Origin: Bacillota bacterium
Lineage (GTDB): Bacteria > Bacillota > Clostridia > Peptostreptococcales > Anaerovoracaceae
Length of the DNA: 7,423 nt
Direction of reading: 5' to 3'
NCBI GenBank assembly: GCA_017537495.1
Contig: JAFYKS010000137.1
Location: 1 to 7,423 of the forward strand
Positions 1 through 5,561 of the stretch are shown piece after piece; positions within the stretch are counted from its first letter, which is position 1; every line of letters begins with the position of its first letter. Below the pieces are notes generated by a model. The model was not told the origin of the DNA and did not search any database. It saw only the letters and a list, made by a program, of their open reading frames with translations. Both the position numbers and the translations under genes were made by a program.

Positions 1-40
1 AGATGCGGCAGCAGCACAGCTGGCAGAAGCTGAAGAATAA
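1..40 (+). CDS. C-terminal end of an upstream gene (partial)
   Basis: Reading in the frame that begins at base 2 gives DAAAAQLAEAEE followed by TAA at 38-40. The terminator hairpin starting at 59 fits the end of a gene here. An alanine- and glutamate-rich acidic tail is found on many cytosolic proteins, so the product cannot be identified. The gene starts outside the window. Confidence 0.6.
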   Translation, partial: DAAAAQLAEAEE

Positions 41-58
41 AGAACGTATGAAATACGG

Positions 59-82
59 AAAGCCCCACACTGGGGCTTTTTT
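59..82 (+). terminator. Rho-independent terminator of the upstream gene
   Basis: AGCCCCA (61-67) pairs perfectly with TGGGGCT (71-77) around a CAC loop, and flanking A/T pairs extend the stem. A run of six T follows (77-82). This is a textbook intrinsic terminator. It separates the upstream gene from the operon that starts at 149. Confidence 0.93.
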
Positions 83-84
83 GC

Positions 85-113
85 TTGAAAAAAAGAGCAC
101 AGTGTTTTAGAAT
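85..113 (+). promoter_or_regulatory. Sigma-A promoter for the three-gene operon
   Basis: TTGAAA (85-90) and TAGAAT (108-113) are separated by exactly 17 bases, each matching the consensus at 5 of 6 positions. The -35 box begins only three bases after the T-tract of the preceding terminator. Initiation near 120 would give a leader of about 29 bases before the start codon at 149. No operator-like dyad is evident. Confidence 0.75.
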
Positions 114-148
114 GCAGATAAGACATTATAAATCAGGAGGAACTTGCA

Positions 149-544
149 ATGATCAGAGTATATGAATTTTTAAAGAACGCAGGTGTTTACTATCTGGCTA
201 CTGTAGAAGGTGACCAGCCAAGGGTACGTCCTTTCGGTACCATTGATCTGTTTGAGGACAAGCTGTACATTCAGACCGGAAAAGTGAAGCCATGTGCACA
301 CCAGATGAAGGCCAATCCAAAGGTTGAAATTTCAGCCATGACTGCAGACCACAAGTGGATCCGTATCGCAGCAGAAGTAGTTCTGGATGAAAATATCGAA
401 GCACAGAAGCACATGCTGGATGCTTATCCGAATCTGCAGGCCATGTATCAGCCAGGTGACGGAAACACAGAAGTATATTATCTGAAGAATGCTGTGGCGC
501 AGATTTGTTCCTTTACCGAACCGCCGGTAGTAATCAAATTCTAG
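149..544 (+). CDS. Pyridoxamine 5'-phosphate oxidase-fold (FMN-binding split barrel) family protein
   Basis: This is a 131-residue cytosolic protein that looks like a compact single-domain member of the PNPOx-like split-barrel family, the COG5015 type. Visible family features are a short N-terminal helix (about 2-10), the strand pattern YYLATVEGDQPRVRPFG (14-30), a second strand entering YIQTGKVKP (40-48) with basic residues suited to the flavin phosphate, and a conserved-looking HKWIRI strand (68-73). Members usually form homodimers binding FMN or a related flavin. True pyridoxamine phosphate oxidases are longer (about 200 residues or more), so vitamin B6 synthesis is unlikely and the substrate is unknown. 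The start is supported by AGGAGG at 135-140, eight bases before ATG. It is the first gene of an operon with the acetyltransferase and methyltransferase genes downstream. Confidence 0.85.
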   Translation: MIRVYEFLKNAGVYYLATVEGDQPRVRPFGTIDLFEDKLYIQTGKVKPCAHQMKANPKVEISAMTADHKWIRIAAEVVLDENIEAQKHMLDAYPNLQAMYQPGDGNTEVYYLKNAVAQICSFTEPPVVIKF

Positions 545-553
545 GAGAATTTT

Positions 554-1072
554 ATGAGCAAAATCATTCTGAGGGATGCTTTGCCGGAAGATGCGGCGGC
601 ACTCCTTGCGATATATAAACCATATGTGGAGCAGACCGCGATTTCCTTTGAATGCGAAGCCCCATCAACGGAGGCGTTTGAGACCCGAATTCGTACGATC
701 TCTGCAAAATACCCATATCTGGCGGCAGAGGCTGACGGACGGGTTGTTGGCTATGCCTATGCCCATGAATTCGGAGAGCGGGAAGCCTACAAACTGACTG
801 CAGAACTTTCTGTTTATGTGGAGCGCAGCGAGCGGCGGGGCGGTATCGGCCGTATGCTCTATGAGGAGCTGGAACGCAGGCTGAAGGCGGATGGCTATCA
901 CAGCATGATTGCCGTAATTACAGCACCGCAGACAGAGGAAGACCCATATTCCAGCCTGGACAGCCAGAAGTTCCATGCTCGGATGGGCTTTGTGAAAGCA
1001 GGCCATCTCCATCAGTGCGGATTTAAATTTGGACGCTGGTATGACGTTGTGCATATGGAAAAACTGATTTAG
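554..1072 (+). CDS. GNAT family N-acetyltransferase, phosphinothricin acetyltransferase-like
   Basis: A 172-residue cytosolic enzyme expected to move an acetyl group from acetyl-CoA to a small amine. The acetyl-CoA pyrophosphate-binding motif A is seen as SVYVE followed by RRGGIGRMLYEEL (94-106). The C-terminal part, FHARMGFVKAGHLHQCGFKFGRW then YDVVHMEK (140-170), closely follows the pattern of the phosphinothricin/methionine sulfone acetyltransferase subgroup (PAT, MddA, YwnH). The usual Asn-x-x-Ser segment before it is replaced by a slightly longer EEDPYSSLDSQ stretch (128-138). Family members act on glutamate analogues or other amino acid derivatives; the real substrate here is not known. 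AGGAG at 543-547 overlaps the stop codon of the preceding gene, which implies translational coupling. Confidence 0.9.
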   Translation: MSKIILRDALPEDAAALLAIYKPYVEQTAISFECEAPSTEAFETRIRTISAKYPYLAAEADGRVVGYAYAHEFGEREAYKLTAELSVYVERSERRGGIGRMLYEELERRLKADGYHSMIAVITAPQTEEDPYSSLDSQKFHARMGFVKAGHLHQCGFKFGRWYDVVHMEKLI

Positions 1073-1083
1073 GAGGTACAGTC

Positions 1084-1761
1084 ATGAAGAGCCGGTTAAA
1101 TTTGATGCTTTATGGTATTTTTAAATATTCTGCAGGGGCGGTTCTCATCGGCCTGATGATTTTTCTTCCTGCAGGGACTCTGCAGTATGCAGGCGGTTGG
1201 CGGTTTCTGATTCTGCTCTTTGCACCAATGCTTGTACTGGGGATTGTGCTGCTGCTGAAGGCCCCGGAACTTCTGGCAAAACGTCTGCAGCACGGTGAAT
1301 CTCAGGATGACCAGAAGAAGGTCATTGGGCTGAATGCACTCCTGTTCATAGCCATGTTTATTCTGGCAGGACTGGATTACAGATTTGGATGGTCAGAAAT
1401 GCCGGAGTGGCTGATATGGCTGGCTTCAGGGATTTTGCTGGTAAGCTACGGACTCTACGGTGAAGTCATGAGGGAAAATGCCTGGCTTTCCAGAACTGTC
1501 GAGGTGCAGGAGGGACAGCAGGTGGTGGACACAGGACTTTACGGGATTGTACGTCATCCAATGTATGCTGTTACGGTCTGGCTTTTCCTGTCCATGCCGC
1601 TGGTACTTGGTTCCTGGGCTGCGTTTATCGTAATGCTTCCGTATCCCGTGCTGATGGCCATGCGGATCCGGGGCGAAGAGACCCTGCTGGAAGCAGAACT
1701 TGAAGGATACCGGGAATACAGGGAAAAAGTACGCTGGCGGATGTTTCCGTTTATCTGGTAA
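1084..1761 (+). CDS. Isoprenylcysteine carboxyl methyltransferase (ICMT/PEMT)-like integral membrane protein
   Basis: A 225-residue membrane protein with about five hydrophobic segments (near 12-30, 40-58, 84-98, 108-126 and 162-192). The C-terminal half has the signature of the bacterial isoprenylcysteine methyltransferase-like family: DTGLYGIVRHPMY (149-161) with the RHPxY motif, then RGEETLLEAEL (196-206), GYREYREKVRWRMFP (208-222) and a basic-aromatic end. These motifs form the S-adenosylmethionine pocket in characterised homologues. Bacteria generally lack prenylated CaaX proteins, so the acceptor is more likely a lipid or small molecule and cannot be read from sequence. AGGAGG at 1071-1076 overlaps the upstream stop, with seven bases before ATG. 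It is the last gene of the operon, before the hairpin at 1769-1796. Confidence 0.88.
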   Translation: MKSRLNLMLYGIFKYSAGAVLIGLMIFLPAGTLQYAGGWRFLILLFAPMLVLGIVLLLKAPELLAKRLQHGESQDDQKKVIGLNALLFIAMFILAGLDYRFGWSEMPEWLIWLASGILLVSYGLYGEVMRENAWLSRTVEVQEGQQVVDTGLYGIVRHPMYAVTVWLFLSMPLVLGSWAAFIVMLPYPVLMAMRIRGEETLLEAELEGYREYREKVRWRMFPFIW

Positions 1762-1768
1762 ATGAATT

Positions 1769-1796
1769 TATGCACAGGGAGCTGTCTCTGTGCATA
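1769..1796 (+). terminator. Probable terminator of the PNPOx-GNAT-ICMT operon
   Basis: TGCACAGGGA (1771-1780) pairs with TCTCTGTGCA (1785-1794) with one G-U pair around a GCTG loop, and two A/T pairs extend it to about 12 bp. The downstream tract (TATGTTATTCTT) is only moderately T-rich, so termination may be partial. The position between two transcription units supports the call. Confidence 0.6.
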
Positions 1797-1804
1797 TGTT
1801 ATTC

Positions 1805-1833
1805 TTGCGAAAAAATATAGGGTGTGTTACGAT
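1805..1833 (+). promoter_or_regulatory. Probable extended -10 promoter for the transglutaminase-like gene
   Basis: TTGCGA (1805-1810) and TACGAT (1828-1833) are 17 bases apart, each matching the consensus at 4 of 6 positions. A TG dinucleotide at 1825-1826 sits one base upstream of the -10 box, the extended -10 arrangement that compensates for weak boxes. It lies just after the operon terminator and 37 bases before the chosen start codon. Confidence 0.5.
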
Positions 1834-1869
1834 AGTGAAAAGAATTCCCATGCTGAAAGGAGCAGGAAG

Positions 1870-3054
1870 ATGAAGAAGAAAAGTATGGCTGTGCTGTTGG
1901 CTCTGGCATTGATTGTTACAATGATACCGGCAGGCGCATTTGCAGCAGTAGAAGAAGTTGCAGAACCGATTGAAGTGACCGAACTGATTTCCAGTGAAAA
2001 TCTGGAGCACAATTTTGTGAAGGTAACTGCAAACGGCAGTTCACTTACAGTGGAAGTGGAAACCCCGATTAAGGCAGAAGTTGTGAGCATCGGTACCAGA
2101 AGTGTGGAACCGAACACAAAAAATGCATGGGCAGGCCGTATGTTCCCTGAAGAAAAGGATGGTTATTATACATTCACAGGAACCATTTATACTTACGGCA
2201 AGTATGCAGTGAAAGATGGGGATCATGTTGTTTATATGACCATGTATCCTGATGGAGAAGATAATAAGGACACTTCCTATATCTTCTATAAGAACTGCAA
2301 CATCCGTGTAAAAAACGGACAGTTCTCCATTCTCCAGTATGAAACCATTACAGAACAGAATGAAAAGATGGCAGCGAAAGGTGCCAAGTACAAGAAGAGC
2401 CGCTTTACTGACAAGAGGCTGAGCGATATCAAGGGGCTGCTCTTTAAGGATCCGGTAACCAAGAAAACTGCATCTGTAACAGACAAGAAGGTTGCGTATT
2501 TTAAAAAGGTTGCGCAGTCTGTAACCAAGGGTGCAAAATCAGACTATGAAAAAGTACTGAAAATTTACGAATATGTGGCAGAGAACTTCTACTACGATGA
2601 TGTGGCTTTCAGCACAGGAACCAAACAGTATACTGACCCGTATAAGAACTTGTACAATCTCCGTAACAAGAAAAAGAGTGCCAACAGCACTTCTGACGGT
2701 AAGGTTGCGACTGTATGCACCGGTATGGGCGGTATCGTGGTAGCACTGGCACGTCAGCTTGATATCCCGGCACGTCTGGTAAACGGACATCATGTGGGCC
2801 TTGGTTCACAGCAGTATAATAACTGGAGTACTGAACCGGATCCGGAAAAGGTAGACCACTGGTGGGCGGAAGTCTATGTGGACGGACGCTGGATTGTAGT
2901 GGATCCAACACCTGGAAACAGCAACAAATGGAACCGCTCCAAGGGAACCTGGACGAAGACCGGCATCACGAACTATATCTATTTTGACCCGACACCGGAA
3001 CAGCTGGCTACATCCCATGCAACCTATACCATCCGCGGAAAGGACATCAAATAA
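1870..3054 (+). CDS. Secreted transglutaminase-like (papain-fold) domain protein
   Basis: A 394-residue exported protein. The start is the ATG at 1870 because AAAGGAG (1856-1862) lies seven bases upstream and a classic signal peptide follows: MKKK, a hydrophobic core (residues 6-19) and an AFA cleavage site, with cut predicted after residue 25. Residues 30-160 look beta-rich and are not recognised. Residues 205-245 contain a helical lead-in (YEKVLKIYEYVAENFYYDD) usual before this fold. The catalytic triad is visible: Cys283 in VATVCTGMGG, His330 in VDHWWAEVYVDGRW and Asp345 in WIVVDPTPG. Family members are cysteine peptidases or cross-linking enzymes; bacterial secreted versions are mostly uncharacterised and may act on wall or surface proteins. 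There is no LPxTG motif, SLH domain or C-terminal anchor, so release or loose wall association is likely. It appears monocistronic. Confidence 0.9.
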   Translation: MKKKSMAVLLALALIVTMIPAGAFAAVEEVAEPIEVTELISSENLEHNFVKVTANGSSLTVEVETPIKAEVVSIGTRSVEPNTKNAWAGRMFPEEKDGYYTFTGTIYTYGKYAVKDGDHVVYMTMYPDGEDNKDTSYIFYKNCNIRVKNGQFSILQYETITEQNEKMAAKGAKYKKSRFTDKRLSDIKGLLFKDPVTKKTASVTDKKVAYFKKVAQSVTKGAKSDYEKVLKIYEYVAENFYYDDVAFSTGTKQYTDPYKNLYNLRNKKKSANSTSDGKVATVCTGMGGIVVALARQLDIPARLVNGHHVGLGSQQYNNWSTEPDPEKVDHWWAEVYVDGRWIVVDPTPGNSNKWNRSKGTWTKTGITNYIYFDPTPEQLATSHATYTIRGKDIK

Positions 3055-3068
3055 TTTTAAGACAATAC

Positions 3069-3098
3069 AAAAGTCACCTGATTATTCAGGTGACTTTT
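3069..3098. terminator. Shared bidirectional terminator between convergent genes
   Basis: AAAAGTCACCTGA (3069-3081) and TCAGGTGACTTTT (3086-3098) form a perfect 13-bp stem around a TTAT loop. It has a 3' T-tract on both strands, so it can stop the transglutaminase transcript on the plus strand and the alarmone synthetase transcript on the minus strand. The minus-strand stop codon (3082-3084) lies inside the loop, so the right-hand arm (3086-3098) is made of the synthetase's final coding codons. Confidence 0.92.
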
Positions 3099-3894
3099 CA
3101 TTTTCATGTTCAATTGAAATCGGGTCTTGAACTTCTTTCAGATGTTTCATCCGGCGGAAGTAAGAACTCATTTCGTCAGCCATACCGGACAGTCGGTTCA
3201 AAATACCGGAGAAATCCTTCAGCATTTCGTCATCCTGATAGTAAGGATATACGATGTCATGGTCGATTTCGGACCAGCCTTCTTCGAAGAGGGTTCTGCC
3301 CTGAATTTCCACGTAATAACCCTTGTATTTAATGATGTAGTGGAGGGAACGGTAGATTCCGTCCGCCTTGATATCAATCAGGGTGTCGTCGTAAATCTTC
3401 GTATCGCCGGAACGCTTGTAGACCTTCGGACGTTCTGCAATGTAGAAATGATCCGGGTTCTCATCAAAATCCACCAGTCTGTCAGTAACGTACAGCTGCG
3501 GATTGTTTTCGAATACACTGGTGATGTAATTATGGAAGTGAATCCAGTCTTCACGGTACAGGAAGAATACACGGATGCCAATCAGGTCAGTAATGTGTCT
3601 GTGGAAGTTGGTCTTATCCAGATCTGCATACTTTTCAGGATTTTCTTTTTTCTTACGGATAATCTTTTCCAGCAGGTGACCCTTTTCCTTTACACGGTAA
3701 CGGTAGGAGTGAATTCCTGCACGATCGATATCATAGAGGTACTGGTCGATGAAATCCTTTCCCAGTTCTCTCAGATGGTCCTCCACCTTAGCGTATTCTT
3801 CGGCGATTTCTTCCAGGTTGGACCACTCCACACCAGCTTTTTCAAAATCTTCCGGTTTAATGTTATATTCTTTTAAAAAGACTTCTTTATTCAT
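3082..3894 (-). CDS. RelA/SpoT-domain (p)ppGpp synthetase (stand-alone, small alarmone synthetase-like)
   Basis: A 270-residue cytosolic protein with only the pyrophosphokinase (synthetase) domain; the HD hydrolase and TGS/ACT parts of long Rel proteins are absent. It should transfer pyrophosphate from ATP to GDP or GTP. Visible motifs are SYRYRVKEKGHLLEKI (63-78, the basic ATP-site helix), DLIGIRV (103-109), GIYRSLHY (179-186), VEIQGRTLFEEGW (195-207) carrying the catalytic-site Glu and Gln, and DHDIVYP (211-217). A charged segment around 143-172 lies between DLIGIRV and YRSLHY. The ATG at 3894 is chosen because GAGGA precedes it by eight bases. A GTG 14 codons upstream (3936) is in frame, but it sits at the expected transcription start of the promoter at 3942-3970 and has no ribosome site. 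The last codons build the shared terminator. Confidence 0.9.
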   Translation of the reverse strand: MNKEVFLKEYNIKPEDFEKAGVEWSNLEEIAEEYAKVEDHLRELGKDFIDQYLYDIDRAGIHSYRYRVKEKGHLLEKIIRKKKENPEKYADLDKTNFHRHITDLIGIRVFFLYREDWIHFHNYITSVFENNPQLYVTDRLVDFDENPDHFYIAERPKVYKRSGDTKIYDDTLIDIKADGIYRSLHYIIKYKGYYVEIQGRTLFEEGWSEIDHDIVYPYYQDDEMLKDFSGILNRLSGMADEMSSYFRRMKHLKEVQDPISIEHENEKSPE

Positions 3895-3941
3895 ATTATG
3901 ATTCCTCTGATTAATTTTCTGAGTGAATTTTGCCACGTTAT

Positions 3942-3970
3942 ATTATAACGCAATTTCGGACTTGTGGCAA
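3942..3970 (-). promoter_or_regulatory. Sigma-A promoter for the alarmone synthetase gene
   Basis: On the minus strand, TTGCCA (3970-3965) is followed after exactly 17 bases by a perfect TATAAT (3947-3942). Initiation near 3935 gives a leader of about 40 bases to the ATG at 3894. This promoter is the main reason for rejecting the longer GTG-started reading of the gene. Confidence 0.82.
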
Positions 3971-4005
3971 ACAGTAATTACATGCAGACAAAGTTAAGAA
4001 TTATG

Positions 4006-4034
4006 GCGACATTAGAGGAAATTTGTGATATACT
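4006..4034 (+). promoter_or_regulatory. Extended -10 promoter for the first DUF4085-like gene
   Basis: GCGACA (4006-4011, 4 of 6 matches) and TATACT (4029-4034, 5 of 6) are 17 bases apart, and TG at 4026-4027 gives an extended -10. It is divergent from the synthetase promoter, with 35 bases between the two -35 boxes. Confidence 0.6.
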
Positions 4035-4071
4035 GATATGGTAACTTCAAATACAAGGAGAGTGCGAAATC

Positions 4072-4839
4072 ATGAAATATTATACGAAAGACTGGTACTA
4101 TCTGATGCAGAATCTGAATCTGGCTATGGATATGGAACCTGTTCTGGATAAGGAATACACAGAAGAAGAAATGCAGGAAATGTACCAGCAGGCGCTGGCA
4201 CAGTCTGTAGAAAACAATACAAAGTTATATGCGCTGATGGGCCGTTCTGTTGATGTGGCTGATCTGATTGCAGATTTTGAAAAGGCGTTTAAGGAAAAAT
4301 GCCAGCATGTACTGGACAGATATCCTGACTGGGTTCATGAAATGGTGGATCCACGTCTGGCTGCACTGGGAAAACTGCCGAAAACCGTACACCGCCAGCT
4401 TTCCAGAATTGATGCAGAAAACAGGGAAACCTTCCGTATGATTAACGATGATGCCCGAGCTGATCTTGACAGCCAGGAGCTGCCGGAAGATTTTGCTTAT
4501 AATTTCTATTTCCAGGATGCCGATGTGCTGTCTGTGAAGATTGCCGGAGAAGATATGGAACTGTATCTGCGGACCGGTGACGAAACAACAGAAGGTACTC
4601 CGTACTGCAAGGTAGTGTTTCATAAAGGATGCTTGATTGATGCGGATCCTCTGGACTTTTCTGCAGAGGCAGACGAATTTGGTGTATATCGTTCTGAATG
4701 CCGGTATCTTTATGAAGAAGTGTACCGTACAGAAAATGGATATGAAGCACACTTCCTGTTTAAGGCAGGCGAATCACTTGGATATCTGACCATTGGATGT
4801 GAAGATATTACATTCGATTTCGATATTGAACTGGAATAA
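4072..4839 (+). CDS. DUF4085-like protein of unknown function (paralogue 1)
   Basis: A 255-residue acidic, apparently soluble protein with no signal peptide or membrane segment. It begins MKYYTKDWYYLMQN, which I associate with the Pfam DUF4085 family of Firmicutes; this is recall, not a search. Features shared with the second copy at 6387 are the N-terminal YYTKDWY motif (3-9), DKEYT (26-30), RYPDW (83-87), DPRLAAL (93-99), DADVL (149-153), CRYLYEEVYRTENGYEAH (210-227) and YLTIGCEDITF (238-248). The N-terminal 150 residues look helical and the rest beta-rich. AAGGAG (4055-4060) lies 11 bases before ATG, a slightly long spacing, but no better start exists. There is no clear terminator before the hpt promoter. 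Function is unknown. Confidence 0.82.
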   Translation: MKYYTKDWYYLMQNLNLAMDMEPVLDKEYTEEEMQEMYQQALAQSVENNTKLYALMGRSVDVADLIADFEKAFKEKCQHVLDRYPDWVHEMVDPRLAALGKLPKTVHRQLSRIDAENRETFRMINDDARADLDSQELPEDFAYNFYFQDADVLSVKIAGEDMELYLRTGDETTEGTPYCKVVFHKGCLIDADPLDFSAEADEFGVYRSECRYLYEEVYRTENGYEAHFLFKAGESLGYLTIGCEDITFDFDIELE

Positions 4840-4870
4840 GAGTTCCGCTGATACAGAAGCTCATTACATA

Positions 4871-4899
4871 TTGACTTGAAGTGCGGCGGGAAGTATAAT
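4871..4899 (+). promoter_or_regulatory. Strong sigma-A promoter for hpt
   Basis: TTGACT (4871-4876) and a perfect TATAAT (4894-4899) are separated by 17 bases, so 11 of 12 consensus positions match. The leader to the ATG at 4936 is about 30 bases and contains AGGAGG (4922-4927). No riboswitch-sized leader is present, so purine control, if any, would have to act through a protein. Confidence 0.88.
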
Positions 4900-4935
4900 A
4901 AACGTAGTATGTTAACAACACAGGAGGATTCATTC

Positions 4936-5499
4936 ATGTACAATCGTGAAGCAAACATTGAAAAATATAACAACGGAATTAAGCGTGTTATCATTACCGA
5001 AGAAGAAATTAAGGAAGCTATTGCGAAAGCGGGTAAGGAAATTGACGCCATGTATGACGGCCGTCCGATTCTGCTGGTAAGTATTCTGAAGGGTGCATTT
5101 GTATTTATGGCAGACCTGTGCAGAGCCGTTTCCGTACCTTGTGAAATCGGCTTCATGTGTGCAAAAAGCTACTATGCAGGTACCAGCTCCTCCGGCGTAG
5201 TGAAAATCACTATGGACCTGGATCAGGATATCAGCCAGTACCATGTTGTTATCGTTGAAGACATCATCGATACCGGCAGAACCCTGAATGACGTTGTGAA
5301 TATGCTGAAGCAGAGAAATCCACTGTCTCTGAAGGTAGTAACCCTGCTGGACAAGCCAGACAGAAGAGTGGTAGATTTTAAAGCAGATATGTCTCTGTTT
5401 ACCATTCCTGACTATTTCGTTATTGGTTACGGCCTGGACTATGCAGAACAGTACCGCAACCTGCCTTACATTGCAGAATTTAATACTGATTTATTATAA
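4936..5499 (+). CDS. hpt: Hypoxanthine phosphoribosyltransferase (purine salvage)
   Basis: A 187-residue cytosolic enzyme of the usual family length. It joins hypoxanthine (and normally guanine) to PRPP, giving IMP (or GMP) and pyrophosphate. Visible features are the LKG pyrophosphate loop (51-53), the SYY flexible-loop residues (78-80), the PRPP-binding signature VVIVEDIIDTGRTL (104-117) with its Glu-Asp pair and catalytic Asp112, Lys140 that contacts the base, and the IPDYFVIGYGLDY segment (157-169) that stacks on the purine and binds magnesium. The ATG at 4936 is chosen because AGGAGG sits eight bases upstream. An in-frame TTG at 4876 lies inside the promoter and is rejected. The gene has its own promoter and terminator. 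It is not next to tilS or ftsH, its common partners in Bacillus. HPRT is a known ppGpp-inhibited enzyme in Firmicutes. Confidence 0.96.
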   Translation: MYNREANIEKYNNGIKRVIITEEEIKEAIAKAGKEIDAMYDGRPILLVSILKGAFVFMADLCRAVSVPCEIGFMCAKSYYAGTSSSGVVKITMDLDQDISQYHVVIVEDIIDTGRTLNDVVNMLKQRNPLSLKVVTLLDKPDRRVVDFKADMSLFTIPDYFVIGYGLDYAEQYRNLPYIAEFNTDLL

Positions 5500-5506
5500 G
5501 AAGCTT

Positions 5507-5536
5507 ACAGCCGGAATCCTGATTTCGGCTGTTTTT
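5507..5536 (+). terminator. Rho-independent terminator of hpt
   Basis: ACAGCCGGAAT (5507-5517) pairs with ATTTCGGCTGT (5522-5532) including one G-U pair, around a CCTG loop. Five T (5532-5536) and a further AT-rich stretch follow. No convincing promoter lies between here and the start at 5562, so the next gene may depend on read-through. Confidence 0.88.
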
Positions 5537-5561
5537 ATATTCTGAAGAGGAGGGGAGATTT

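Noticed and set aside
1762..1869. N-terminal extension of the transglutaminase-like gene from an ATG right after the previous stop
   Set aside because: These 36 codons run through a terminator hairpin and the probable promoter, there is no ribosome site before 1762, and the signal peptide begins properly at 1870.
3127..3876. A 249-codon open frame on the plus strand opposite the alarmone synthetase gene
   Set aside because: It is the complement of a gene with full RelA/SpoT motifs, promoter and ribosome site. The translated sequence is a hydrophobic mirror without family motifs, and no Shine-Dalgarno site precedes it.
3895..3936. Upstream GTG start adding 14 residues to the alarmone synthetase
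   Set aside because: The GTG sits about six bases from the -10 box, at or before the transcription start, and has no ribosome site. The ATG at 3894 has GAGGA at ideal spacing.
4840..4870. Possible terminator after the first DUF4085-like gene
   Set aside because: Only a short stem of GAG/CTC plus TTC/GAA with a bulge can be drawn, with no T-tract, so termination here is not supported.
5536..5541. TATATT as a -10 box for the membrane protein gene
   Set aside because: No -35-like sequence lies at a suitable distance; that position falls within the hpt terminator hairpin.
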